Positions 34,732-46,135 of a stretch of 64,000 nt of DNA are shown here, in pieces. The stretch is taken from assembly GCA_018340375.1 (NCBI GenBank), contig JAFFJZ010000001.1, positions 34,216,001 through 34,280,000 of the forward strand. Reading direction: 5' to 3'. A program made the position numbers and the translations under genes. The notes beneath the pieces were generated by a model that did no database searches, was not told the origin of the DNA, and worked only from the letters and a program-made list of their open reading frames with translations. Source of the stretch: Gonatopus flavifemur. Its lineage: Eukaryota > Arthropoda > Insecta > Hymenoptera > Dryinidae. Within the stretch, counting starts at the first letter, position 1. The number at the start of each line of letters is the position of its first letter.

Positions 34732-35848
34732 CGAAAGTTTAAATCATTTATTGAAAATGACGAATACCGACCAACACGTTTACTGACGAATTGATAATCA
34801 AATGTTCACCAATCTGAAAAAAAATGAATGTAAACATTCCTAACTTCTGAATAAAGTTTTTAGATAACACATTTTATCTGAAGAGAACAATTTTGTAATA
34901 TTAGGATTTATAAACAATATATTTTTTACCATGTTCCATCAAAATTTCGTTTCGGTGAACAGTTTGAGGAAATATCAGCGATCCTTGACGATGCAAACCG
35001 AGTCAAATCTTTTCGGACAAATTATTCAAAAATGAAGCAGGAAAATCAAAATACTGCTTCATTTTCGAATAGTTTTCGCTGTGTCTCTTTCTAATGAATG
35101 GGTTCTGGTTGTATCTTCAGGGGTCGCTGGTATCATCTTAAACATCAAAGATATCTGGAACAAGCAATATTCTTTGTCTCACGTTTCAATGTACAGTGTC
35201 ATAATATTATTATTGTATCGAAATGTACAAAATGAAGTCTCATACATATAATTTATCTCGATTAATGAAAATTGTCGAGGAGAATTATCGCGAGGATATT
35301 TTTTTACGCTCTGAAGTAATTTTGAATGGCATGAGTCATGAGAATATTCCCAAAAATATCAACCTTGATGGACTTCAAACACGAACCGAGTTGGATAAAA
35401 TTCAAATCTGATCGATTCTCCACTATAGAATTTGACCTCCGTACTTCTCATGAATACTATGAAGTGAATTGTTCATGAATTTTAATACTCCCAAGATGAT
35501 CGTCATTTATAAAAATATCCATAAAAAATTTGGCGCATGATATGAATGATTATTCTTACAGAAACTTCATAAGACCAAGTAAAATTCAAAGGATTCTTCG
35601 CAAGGTGCTTGTTTTGGATTGTTCCAGATTCAACTTCCTGATTTTGAAATCTTTTCCAATGATTCAGTAGATAAGGAGTGAATTTAGTATAACAATTCCT
35701 TCCGCAGGCACGGCAAATCTAAGTTTTATCAGCCATCTGTTCTTGAATGTCAATTATTAAAACTTGAATTTCCTCGTTCATAATGTTTATTGGGATACTA
35801 CTTCAATGCTCTCTGCTCATATAAAATCGAATATCAGTTCATACACAT
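34732..35848. other. No gene seen
   Basis: AT-rich, single-copy-looking. Frames of up to 62 codons lack motifs. Confidence 0.45.
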
Positions 35849-36689
35849 CCCACATAGCACTCACTGTCTAAAAGATATCTTCAGAAATAATTAGGAACAA
35901 TGCAATAAGTCTTGTGCAACATGAATCTTTTAGAAGTCTTAAACTGTTCTTACTTTTGAAAGATATCTTCAAGAATGTTTTCAGAAACCTCTTAGAAATT
36001 TCTAAAAGATCTCTTTTAGAGAATTGTAAAAGGTTTCTGAGAAAGTTCTTGAATATATCTTTTATAAGTAAGAACAGTTTAAGACTTCTAAAGATGTTCT
36101 TGAAGTTTGAATCGTTTATAAAAACGAAACGAAAATTCAAACTCATAAAATGTGATAAATCATCAATGTTTGCCCTGGTGGAAAAACTTTTGTTGAATTT
36201 CAACTTGGACACTTTGTTTATCAAAAATTGACAAAAATCCATGAATCTTCACAAAAATCAAATAAAATTGGCAAAGTTTTGTGAATTTGATTTAATTTCA
36301 TCATAATTTCTTGAAATTTGTCTCTTCTTATTGGTTCTTCATGAAAAGAGAGTCAAATTTGTGGGTGAAATTCAACATGGGATTCAATGAAATTCCGCAA
36401 CATTTAACAAAATTTGATTGAATTCAATTAAATTCAAAAATTTTTTCCACCAGGGTGTCTTCTCGAATTAACTCTTTGGAACTATAAGGGTGATTTGAAG
36501 GATATACTGCAAGATTTCGAATCTCTAACAGCTGAATATTTAATTATTCGATTACCAATTCGTGTCAATAAACGATTCAAACTTTTGCAGCATTTCCAAG
36601 AGATGTCTATTCATGTTGCATAAGACTTCTTGCATTGTTCTTAATTATTTCTGAAGATATCTTTCAGACAACGAGTGCTGTGTGGGATA
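35849..36689. mobile_element. TCCCACATAGCACTC element with 77-bp TIRs, interrupted
   Basis: The ends TCCCACATAGCACTC and, inverted, TCCCACACAGCACTC continue through AAGATATCTTCAGAAATAAT and AACAATGCAA.AAGTCTT.TGCAACATGA. Inside, a further hairpin (TTTTAGAAGTCTTAAACTGT) and the dispersed TGCTGAAGTTT repeat occur. The latter is cut by the CCCTGGTGG MITE. Confidence 0.62.
36173..36455. mobile_element. CCCTGGTGGAAAAA MITE
   Basis: A 283-bp unit with ends CCCTGGTGGAAAAACTTTTG and, inverted, CCCTGGTGGAAAAAATTTTT. It interrupts a dispersed repeat whose uninterrupted copies lie at 54189-54394 and 61798-62006. The interior is rich in AAATTTG/CAAATTT and TTCAA. Confidence 0.65.
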
Positions 36690-37905
36690 ACAATCGAGTT
36701 GCGTACGTCTATACTGGACATAAGAAACAACTGAGAACGTCCTCAGAGGAGTTTTTCGTTGATACTATTATTACAAAATTAAAATAATTAGAAGCAAAAA
36801 ACAGTTTTTCTGTGTTCAGAGTCAGGAATGACTTGATCTTATTTACGATCCTATGTACATTCTTTCATGTTTGCACAACAAACAGAACAGGAAATATTCA
36901 CTCATTTATCCCATGTAGGCAGACGATGTGAGTATATGTATACGTGTACATACACATACATACAGTGATATCTTAACGCTAAGTGAACGAGAATAATATT
37001 TCGAGTTGGGTTTGTGCCAATTTTGAAAAAGGTATAAGAACGAAGACGAGCTCGTCAAATTACGTCGAGTTTTATCTGCACATACAAACGCATGTATTCG
37101 GGTTACGAGTCGCGTATACCACATAAATGAACAAGATATCGCAAAAGTCAATAGCATGATTCTACCAGTGTCCACCATACGAATCCGAGGTTGTACGTGT
37201 AAATTACATATGTACACGTACTTTCCACCGGAATATATATGACTCGATTCTGACATCTCTCGTATATGTGCGTACGTGTGGATGAACTTACGCGCGATTG
37301 TGAATGCGTGCTAAACAACGAAAAGCCACATTCGTAACCTGTGCACTGACTGCGAAACGAAGATTGCGGAACGTGTATAATGCACATTATGCCTGTTCGT
37401 GGTTCTGAACTCGAAGGAGCCCGGGAACCTCGTACTATCGTACAGAAGTGAACGTGACTTTACAATAGAGAATCTATTGATATTTCGATTGATGACTTTC
37501 CATGAATATTTTGATAATTCAGTAATTTACGGAGATATGAAATGAATAATTATATTTATGAATGAGAGGAAATTGATCAATTATCAAACAAGAAACTTTG
37601 ACTGCAAGATTTTGTCTGCAAGATTTCTCCGAACTGAATTGATGAAACTGTCTAAAATTTTCAGGGAATAATCTTTGATACTTTATCAATCGCGGCACAG
37701 AGCCCGAATTTCAAATTTCAAAAAAGAAAATTCCCTTTCAGCGACTGAGAAAAAAATTCTTTTCCGAAATTTGAAATTCGGGCCCTGTACCGTGATTTAT
37801 GGAATATCAAAGAATATTCCCTGAAACTTTCAAACTGTTTCATGAATTCAGTTCAGAGAAATCTTGCAGACAAAATCTTCACTCGGATGGTACACTGATA
37901 TCCCG
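36690..37905. other. No gene seen; less AT-rich block
   Basis: 36900-37450 is richer in CpG and TACGTGTA-type words than its surroundings and carries no matched repeat. It could be regulatory or an unrecognised exon of a distant gene. The minus frame at 36906-37256 shows no domain. Confidence 0.35.
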
Positions 37906-37908
37906 TTA

Positions 37909-38587
37909 GGGGTCGTCCATAAATTACGTAAGACGTTTAAGGGGGGTAGGGGGTTAATGGAATTCTTACCAGATCTTACAAGGGGGGAGGGGGAGGGGTT
38001 GCACCAAAATCTTACGTAAGATGGATGTAACTCAATATTAAGAAATTCAATTTCAACTGATTTCGAAAAACACATATTCCCTTCAACTTTTTCAAAGATT
38101 TTACAAAGATGATGTTCTGTAATCAAGTATCCTTGGATAGTCAATTTTAGTGAGTTAATACTCATCAATGTTATACCCCAGATAGAAAAGAATGCTCTGA
38201 ATGTTTTGTAACATAACGTGCCGTAAACATACTATCATGAACTCCGCTCAGCTTGCAATGATGCATAGAATGTAAACATTATGTTTCAATTATGGTGCCA
38301 TCACCTCGTTTTGCTACCAATAACAATGCTTTATGCGGAAACACCTTGGCGCCATTATGCGAACATTTCTTGGCGTGCATGTCACCATTATGATGGCATT
38401 ATGGAGACATTTTTCTATCTGGGTACCATAATTGAGTCATTTATAATTTCTGTACACTTCTGTATTATATGACCTTACCACATGGGGGAGGGGGAGGGGT
38501 TTAATGAAATCTTACGATGTCTTACAAGGGGGAGGGAGGGGGGTGAAAAAATGCCCAAATTGTCTTACGTAATTTATGGACGGCCCC
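37909..38587. mobile_element. Harbinger-like element, TTA target
   Basis: Ends GGGGTCGTCCATAAATTACG and, inverted, GGGGCCGTCCATAAATTACG, flanked by TTA (37906-37908 and 38588-38590). The 3-bp TTA duplication fits PIF/Harbinger. The subterminal GGGGGAGGGGG tracts near 37980 and 38485-38545 are in the arms. The centre is another inserted element, 38177-38423. Confidence 0.68.
38177..38423. mobile_element. CCCAGATAGAAAA element nested in the Harbinger-like unit
   Basis: A 247-bp unit with a 13-bp perfect TIR and TAC on each side (38174-38176 and 38424-38426). The interior repeats ATTATG and GCCATTATG words. Confidence 0.6.
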
Positions 38588-38756
38588 TTAACAGATACAT
38601 TCTTTGTTAATTTGAAAAACTTTTCCTGACTTTTCATATGGAGTTGTATGACATTTTACCCGGAAATATGATTTTTCATGCATTTTTATATGGATTTGTA
38701 TACCATTTGCAATAAATATCATAAATTCATGATTGAATTAGATCCCGATTTCAGCT

Positions 38757-39022
38757 CTGGTGAAAAAAGTTTTTTTGAAACCTTTGAAAATTTCTCTGAA
38801 TTTTACTGCAAAACTCTGGAAACCCCTGAAAAATCCTAAAAGAATCTGAAAAACCTCGAAATCTTATAAAGATTTCTTCAAACCCTAAAGAATCATGAAA
38901 AACTCTGGAAATCTCTGACAAATTCTGAAAAACTTTCACTTATCGAGCACGTTTTTCCACTGAAAATTTTTCTGAATATTTATGAATATCTCTGAAAAAC
39001 TCCGAATTTTTCTGGAATAAAT
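38757..39022. repeat. CTCTGAAAAACTC word repeat, copy 1
   Basis: Repeats of TCTGAAAAACTCTGG-like units, starting CTCTGGTGAAAAAAG. It shares AAACTCTGGAAATCTCTGA and TCACTTATCGAGCACGTTTT-type segments with 58517-58826 and 59402-59632. Confidence 0.55.
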
Positions 39023-39055
39023 CTGATATAGGAAATTGCAGACCGTTTTTTACGT

Positions 39056-39057
<2 letters not shown>

Positions 39058-39092
<35 letters not shown>
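39058..39092. repeat. (AT)n microsatellite
   Basis: About 17 uninterrupted AT units. Confidence 0.93.
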
Positions 39093-39095
<3 letters not shown>

Positions 39096-39253
39096 TCCGT
39101 GGTTTGCAAAGCGACTGCGATTTCAGAGTGAGAAATTAATTCCCGAAATTTTCAGATGTAAATGGTGGATTCGAAATAGTGAAGGTGTGGTATCCAAATC
39201 GAAGAAGTGGGTACGAGATGATTCCATGAAGAAGTAACTTGAAGGCAACAATA

Positions 39254-39409
39254 CACTGTAAAAAATAATCGGAATTTTCCTGTGTAAAAAATAATCGGAA
39301 ATTTCCTGTGTACATCAACCCGGATAAGTTGGGGAAATTCATAACGCATGTGTGAGTTAATTACTTCACATAAATATATAGGAATTTTCCCATAAAATTT
39401 TTCACAGTG
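39254..39409. mobile_element. TA-target MITE, CACTGTAAAAAAT ends
   Basis: A 156-bp unit with TA at 39252-39253 and 39410-39411. The end CACTGTAAAAAATAATCGG is tandemly repeated once at the left (TGTGTAAAAAATAATCGG). The same family as 25998-26458. Confidence 0.68.
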
Positions 39410-40396
39410 TAGAATATGCAAAGATCAATCGTTGTTCTTTACGGAATGATTGTATTGATTTTAACCGAGCTTAATTGAAATTTCATATGAAAGTTCAACT
39501 TCAGTTGGTGTTTTCAAAATATCGCTCTACTTTATTTGCAACTAGTTTGGAGTTTTCTTATTAACACCACAGTGAATACAAACAAAAAAAAGATTTCTGC
39601 TGAGAGATCGTCTCTTGAATTTTGAGAAATTTTGGGATTCGATTTGATTTGAACGAATTTTATAAGTACTTTTACCCACCCAAATAACATTCCGTATGCC
39701 TGAAGTCTTATCAGCTATATAGCGAATAATCCTATGACGTGCCATCTCCTCGAAAATAGCAATCACGCTCACATATGAGGGTTGATGGCTCCGATTTTGC
39801 ACGCGAATCGTTCACATTCGCGTACCTAATCTCTGAAAAAGAGATTGGAATTTTACTGGGTCTTGGTGCTGGAAAATTGTAATGCATTCCGGTATATATA
39901 ATGTTATTTCACAGCATTTTGTACTGTAAAATTTTAATGAACCTGCTGAAATAGTATTGCAAATGTAATGGAATTTGCCATACAGTCATGGGACGTTTTG
40001 TGGACATTCGCAAGAATAAAATCGTACGAACAAAATGTGTCATAAACATTTTGTGAAGTTTCAACCCTCCGTCTGTCAATCAGGGTCATCTGTGTCCACA
40101 CATTGTTTAACCAATTTGAAATGATAAAAAAAAATCTAAAAAAAGTCTTGCTGCTCTTCACAAACCTTTAACTTGATATATCAATTATATTATTGTTCAG
40201 AATTGAATATTTGCTTATATTTTTCTTTAAAAGAAATCAAGCAAGAATTGACGAAAATCGTTTGGGCCGGGATATGAAATACCATGAATTAGAGAAATTG
40301 CCTGTAAGTTTTCAAAACATGAAAATGTCCGGGTTTGATTTATTTACATTTTCACAAAGCGTTATTAACACATGTTGAATTGGTCTTTATAAATTA

Positions 40397-40622
40397 TTAA
40401 CCCTCAGTTACCCCACGTATTTTTGTATGTTTTCGTCAACCTCTCGTTGTGCGTTGCAATCAACTAAATGGAGCTTTTTCCATTATTAAAAAAATACTAT
40501 GGTTCTTAAACTTCATCCCCGTTTTGGTTTCAAATCATCCCTCTTCACCCTTATAAACATAACATCAGATTTTCTAAAACCTCTGGTTCCCTTTAGACCC
40601 CCGTGGGATAACTGAGGGTTAA
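40397..40622. mobile_element. TTAA element F
   Basis: TTAA at both ends, with inner ends CCCTCAGTTACCCCACG and, inverted, CCCTCAGTTATCCCACG, 218 bp apart. Non-coding. The target and CCCT end are piggyBac-like. Confidence 0.72.
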
Positions 40623-41429
40623 ATTGATTACATTCCTGCAGAATTTTGATTTGAAACAGATCTTAAATCAAATATATTGAAGTAAAACAATCTTGAGTGT
40701 GATAAATGACATGTATAAGCTTATGAAGTGCTGAATTTATTAGTGAAAAGGTGAACTCTAAGACGCATTTTAATATCTTTAATTTACTCCGTTCAGTACT
40801 TTCATGGTTTTTTTTTCTTATGTTTCCCAGTGAGATTCACTGGATTATGTGGAGGACAATGTGGTTTTACTATCGTTTACTATCGGTAGTCATGAGTCAA
40901 ACTTTGAAAATGCATGATCAGTAGGTTAGCGTAGATTACCGACGAAATGTGGAATTTTCATGAATCAAATACATATTTCCACAGTGTAGGTTTCAAAAAT
41001 ATTTTGAAAACGCAGTTGTTGCGATTATACATCGCGAAACAACGGACACGTTTCTGAAACATTTTTAGAACTTACGGTGTCGTTTAGGATTTCAGTTCAA
41101 TGTACTAATTGAATACTTTTTTGCAGTGTGCTCTTAGGTCAGGGATGACTAACAGCTTAAAATTTTCCTACGAAATTTGGTTTTCTATGGATATTTTTTT
41201 CTCATTTGAGTATTCACAATGGTAATACATTCCTAACGTGAATGAACTCTGGCCCCCTCTGGCCCAGTCTTCTGCCCATATTGACAGGATGCGCTTCATG
41301 GTGCATACATGCTAAGGATTGGAAATAAATTATTGTGGCGCAGAGATAACATTCAATACCAATGTAAAACAAAACAATTGAGATGAATTGTATTTTAGCA
41401 TCGTGAATTTGCAATTAAATACGATCTAC

Positions 41430-42105
41430 CCCCAGACAGCACAGAAAGTTCTCTGAATGTCTTAAAAACATGCACTTGGTTCTGCCCCTAGTAGGAATTT
41501 TGGACGGGAAAATACCAGGCTCTAACGAGGCACGTCTGCTCTCTTATCAGATCCTCATTAGGTTTCGTTACCGTTTTCATTATTTCGCACGATTTTATGG
41601 AAATCTCATTCAAACCCTATTGTACCCCTACGTTACAATCCTATTTGAATCCTATTAGGGAAATCAGATCAGTCCCTTGTGAGGGCCTCTTAGGTTTTCC
41701 TTATTTACGGTTTCCGGATTCTAACCTAACCAGGACCTTGTTATAAATAGGGAATGCCTGATAAAATTTCTACTAGGGGCGTGTTTTGGTCTCCGAAAAG
41801 TAGGTTTTTCAAATGTTCAGAGCACCTGCATTTTGGATGCCGCTGAATACGTTCCTGACACATTCTTTTGATCTACTACAGACCGTTCTGATAATGTTTG
41901 TCCAACGTATTTTCATGAAAACTAACCTTTCCAAACATGTGCGCAGCTCCACACAACGTTATGGAAATCTTTATTGAACACGTTCCCAGAACGTCGCATG
42001 ATTTACATGAATGGAACTAACCGAGACATTTGCACGTACCCGGGACATACATGTGACGTTCTGAGAACATTCTGAGACGTTATTTGCACGTTTTCTGTGT
42101 GACCA
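41430..42105. repeat. GAACGTTC word region, interrupted
   Basis: It begins CCCCCAGACAGCACAGAAAG and ends near TTTTCTGTGTGACC, with GTTCTGAGAACATTCTGAGA and ACGTTCCCAGAACGT words between. Interrupted by 41484-41780. No gene. Confidence 0.42.
41484..41780. mobile_element. GCCCCTAGTAG MITE
   Basis: A 297-bp unit with 18-bp ends GCCCCTAGTAGGAATTTT and, inverted, GCCCCTAGTAGAAATTTT. The interior repeats CCTATT and ATTAGG words. Confidence 0.62.
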
Positions 42106-42156
42106 AGCATGTTTTCTCAACGTTCAAAAGACCTACCGGTGCTTTATGGGCTGGAA

Positions 42157-43372
42157 TCGAATGGCCGGATCGAATAATTGGTTATGCGCGTGACCTTTTT
42201 TCTTGTGCATCTGAAGGTAGGCAACCGCCACTTTTTGAGGGTTTTTATGATTGAAAAAGGAAGAATTTCTCGAGACTAAAAAAACGTTTAGTGGGAAAGT
42301 CGTTACAAATATATTCAACAATAATTTGACAAATTTGGAGCTATTTTATATTGCGGGTTGAAAAATTATCGCAGCTCTAGTGAAAAGGAATGAACTGATT
42401 GATTTGAAAGCAGGAATACTGCTGTTTTTATTGAATTTGCGTCCATTTTCAGCCTGATGTATATTAGGTGTGCAGGTTGAAACTCGGCTTTAAGTTGGTT
42501 GCATGAAACAAAATATTTGAACGCTTCCAATTTGTCCGCCATTTTGGATATATGTAGCGTGGACATTGCAGTTGTCATATCGATCATTTTCAAGTATTAA
42601 TTCCCTGTGTATCAATTTTATGAGATGGATTTCGATAAGCAACATTTACGCCATTGTATTCTATTCTGTTTTCGAATGAATAAAAATGCTGCTCAAGCTA
42701 TGGAATTCATCAATACGACATTGGGTCAACATTCTGTGAGCCATTCAATAGTGAAAAAGTGGTTTAGAAGATTTCGTAATGGAAATTTCAGTCTTGAGGA
42801 CGATCCACGTCCAGGTGCAATCAAAAAATTTGAGAATGAAGAACTTAAAGTTTCACCGAATGAAAATCCATGTCAAACTCAAGAAGAGCTTGCAGAACAG
42901 TTGAGAGTTACTCGTCAAGCAATTTCACTTGGATTGCATGCATTGGGAAAAATACAGGAGGAAGGAAAATGGATTCCTCATAAACTGATGGAAGAAAATA
43001 AAAGACAAAGAGTTGCCATTCGCATGAATTTGCTTTCTCGGTTCAAGAAGAAGAATTTTCTGCATAAAATCATTACGAGTGATGAAAAATGGATTTTGTA
43101 CGACAATCCTAAACGTAGAAAAGCATGGGTTGATCCGGGCCAGCCATCTACATCAGTTGAAAAACCGAATATTTATGCAAAGAAAGTTTTACTCTGTTTC
43201 TGTTGGGATTGATCGAATTTAATTCGAAATTATATAAGTTTTTTCAACTCTTATTGCCTTCCATATGATCTCAATTAAGATTCGGTATAAAATGTATACA
43301 AATGAATCGATTCTCTTCAGATCGCTCATCTGAATATGCATAACCGATTGTTCGATCCAGCCATTCAATTAT
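42157..43372. repeat. Inverted repeat pair enclosing mariner 3
   Basis: GAATGGCCGGATCGAATAAT (from 42159) recurs inverted at about 43337-43368 as GAATGGCTGGATCGAACAAT. Both arms run on into GGTTATGC. The pair encloses the truncated mariner and about 300 bases on its left. It is probably an older element into which the mariner jumped. There is no clear target duplication. Confidence 0.55.
42625..43212 (+). pseudogene. Mariner 3 transposase, 3'-truncated
   Basis: From MDFDKQHLRHCILF to LLCFCWD there are about 195 residues: the paired helix-turn-helix domains, the WVPHEL-like linker (WIPHKLMEENK) and the first catalytic Asp in TSDEKW, where the family has TGDEKW. The frame ends where the family normally continues with about 150 more residues, so the second and third Asp are missing. 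The 5' end may be near 42468 (TTAGGTGTGCAGGTTGAAAC). No matching 3' TIR is visible. It is related to mariner 2 rather than mariner 1. Confidence 0.82.
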
Positions 43373-43373
43373 G

Positions 43374-44954
43374 TTATATGCGTGATATATCTCTGCGTAT
43401 GGAGTTCCGATGAATCTGATTCAATTGCAAATCTACGATGCAAAAATATAATTTCATGTAATGATTTTTTTTTAAAGGATCCATATAGTAATAATAATTC
43501 ATTGTGCACGTGGAAAACACGTGTGAGGAAAAAACAAAATATTCTGATAGTACAGAGAACTCTGAGACATATAAATATTCATAAACATTTATTCGTAGTA
43601 TATGTCCTTGATTTACAGAAATCGCTGTGAGTTGGACTACGTGTTCGGAAAAAAATAGAATGGGTTGAACATTGTTGAAATTTGAATTGTTGATTGAAAT
43701 AAACTGATGATCAACAGTTTGCGTATCTATGCACGGAAAGAAGAAAACAGCACTGGTTACTGTCCATAACAGCAATCAGTTGAAAAACAAATGAAAACAC
43801 GCTTGGATGATAGAGGTTAGCGCGATCACAGTGATGTGTACTGCAGTTAAATTCGTCAATGCTGCTTGGACATTAACGGTTACTGGGAGAGGCAGTAATG
43901 AGCGGCGTGAATTTGATTTTTCATTATTTTTCAATGAATTACTGCGATTCACAGTAACCATTGCTGTTTTTTTTCTGTGTAGTTGTACAGGTATATAATT
44001 CTTCAACATCGTTTCTAAATGTACATTAAGAAAGGAAGTACATTGTAAAAAAATCTGTTATAAAGTTTTCTACATGATAAATTTATCAAATTCCACAATA
44101 ATATAATTCTTAATTTGAAGAATTTTTTTCTTTATTTTAATAATACATAATTGTATAATATTTCATAAAGTATTTCTCTCACAGGGTATAGCTCAGATTA
44201 TCAGAATTTTCATTGCGATAACTACCCTGCATACCTGTTCCAGTTGTCCATAGAGTTCAGTATGGTTATAACAATAACCATTCTTGTGAACGTTGCAACA
44301 CATTTTAGATAACAAACTAATAACGTATTAGCAATATGAGATAGCTGTAGACGGTAAAAAATTTTTCTCCCTGTACGTTTCATTGCTTTTTATCTGGAAA
44401 CATGAATTCCGCGCCAAAGGTATGACTTATCATATTTCTCCATTCTTAATTAAGATTTCATTTTAATAGACGATTTGAACTTCAACGATGTATGGATGTA
44501 TTACTAAAGTCTAAATTATACGGAGAAAAAAGGCTTGTTGCAACAGCACCTATAAAAAAGTAGGTTCTATTAGCAAACTTCTGATTCCGTAAAACAACAA
44601 CTTTTCTTGCTTCTGTCGTAAGTTTTTGTTATAGTTGTTGTGGTAGCAGATCAGTTCAACATTTCCAGCAATACTTTTTCACTTCGTGCATTTATGAAAA
44701 TGAAGTAATAATTAAAAGTTGATATACCAAAGAGTCTGACCACTCCCGCAAAACAATGGAGTATTCAGGTCAATAGTTGCAAAGTAATGTTCAGTTCATT
44801 TGAAAAAATATCTATTTAATCAACCAAAAATTGGTTATCCTACAAAATATTTTATCAATGACAATTGATATGTTCAATTGATTCAATAAACCTTCATTTG
44901 AATCAGCCAAATATTCTTTGCGATTATTCAATTAGATATTCAATTGTTCCCCAT
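43374..44954. other. No gene seen
   Basis: AT-rich. CGGAGAAAAAAGG preceded by TA (44519) looks like the left end of another TA-target element, but no clear right end follows. GTAACCATTG/CAATGGTTAC-type pairs near 43750-43970 hint at a hairpin. Confidence 0.4.
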
Positions 44955-45802
44955 CCCTGGTAAAAATCGAACGTGCTTGAAACACCGTCAAAGCGTGCAA
45001 TAAAGTCACAGAAGCGTTTGTGAAAAGTTTCGACCGCCAAATGACTCTAAGGCAAATTTGGTTGAGCGTGCTATCACATTTCATTGAACGTCCAACGCAC
45101 CCTTCTTACTTAACACTCTTCTCCAACTCTTCAATAACTCTTTCCTGATGTTTACGATGTTTCGGTAGTGAAGGTTTTCAACACGCTGATAGGACTTCCC
45201 TTGTGTATATGTTTTGATCGATTGAGAATTATATGATTTTGAGGTTAGAATGTTTAGAGGGTATTCTTTACCTTTTATACCAGTTGTTGAGCTGAAAAAT
45301 TGTATTCGTATTCAAGATACATTTACCAATATAATTACTAAACAACAATTGTTTTGAATTATCGACCTGTAATTTGATGATGTTTGATATGTGCAAGTTA
45401 ATTAAATTCTTTTGCACATTTAATGATTACACATGGGATATTGAAATTGATTTGTAAACTTTCAGGACGAGAAATCATTTTAATTCAATGAGAAAGATTG
45501 AATTTAGAGCACATTTCCTCATGACACAGTTCATCAAGGAAATAAAGTTCCAATTTGTCAATCACCGATGTTAGCCGAGCGGTAAAGGACTTTCTCCCGA
45601 GTTCAAAAGTTCTTGGTTCGATTCCTCTTTGCAAATTCTTTTTTTTTACTTTCTTTGGGCTCACTTTCATGCACGCTTCACATCCGCCAAATGACTCCTC
45701 CGAAACGCTTCTGATACTTTGAATTGACCCTTCGATTACTCTTATAGGACTCTCTAATAACGTCTCTGTAACTCTTCCCAGAACGCTCCATTTTCACCAG
45801 GG
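44955..45802. mobile_element. CCCTGGT element carrying a tRNA-like segment
   Basis: Ends CCCTGGTAAAAATCGAACGT and, inverted, CCCTGGTGAAAATGGAGCGT enclose 848 bp. CCGCCAAATGACTC occurs near both ends (45030 and 45687). A tRNA-like segment at 45564-45636 lies inside. Confidence 0.55.
45564..45636 (+). tRNA. tRNA-like segment, degenerate (pseudogene or SINE-type)
   Basis: Has an A box (TTAGCCGAGCGGTAAAGG) and a perfect B box (GGTTCGATTCC) at the right spacing. A five-pair anticodon stem GGACT/AGTTC is possible but leaves an eight-base loop. The T stem and acceptor stem do not pair well, so no anticodon is assigned. The A box style is that of Ser/Leu tRNAs. A T-rich run (TTCTTTTTTTTTA) follows and could act as an RNA polymerase III stop. 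Most likely a tRNA-derived promoter remnant. Confidence 0.45.
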
Positions 45803-45872
45803 ATAACAATTTTTTTCTCAGAGGAGATTTATAATTTCTCAAAATCATTTTCGAATATACTTCATATCTTCC

Positions 45873-45961
45873 CTTAGGACAGTTTCCCTCGTCCTTGCAA
45901 AATTTCTTTATTCTTTTGCAAGTTTATATGAAAATGAACAGGGAACGCTTTTCTACGGGTT
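45873..45961. repeat. GCAAGTTTATGGAAATG repeat, copy 3
   Basis: CCCTTAGGACAGTTTCCCTC to AACGCTTTTCTACGGGT. A diverged copy of the unit at 34099-34217. Confidence 0.45.
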
Positions 45962-46135
45962 GAAACATAAATTCTGCGACAGTAGTGTTCATATTCACCA
46001 TATCCTTCCATCTTCAGTTCGGATTTGGTTCTCCAACCAGCCTTCCACTGAGAAGAACGATAAGTCCCAATCAAATATCATATACCGTTCATTAAACGTT
46101 TTATTTTCGACTATCAAGCGTCTTCGCTTGATAGT

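Noticed and set aside
35868..36242. 124- and 105-codon frames on opposite strands rich in Phe/Leu/Lys/Ser
   Set aside because: They arise from the two arms of a hairpin element and read alike on both strands because of the palindrome.
36906..37387. Minus-strand frames of 79-116 codons in a CpG-richer block
   Set aside because: No motif, no start context or splice pattern that I can support. Kept only as unexplained DNA.
45564..45636. Functional tRNA gene
   Set aside because: A and B boxes are present but the acceptor and T stems do not pair and the anticodon loop has the wrong size.
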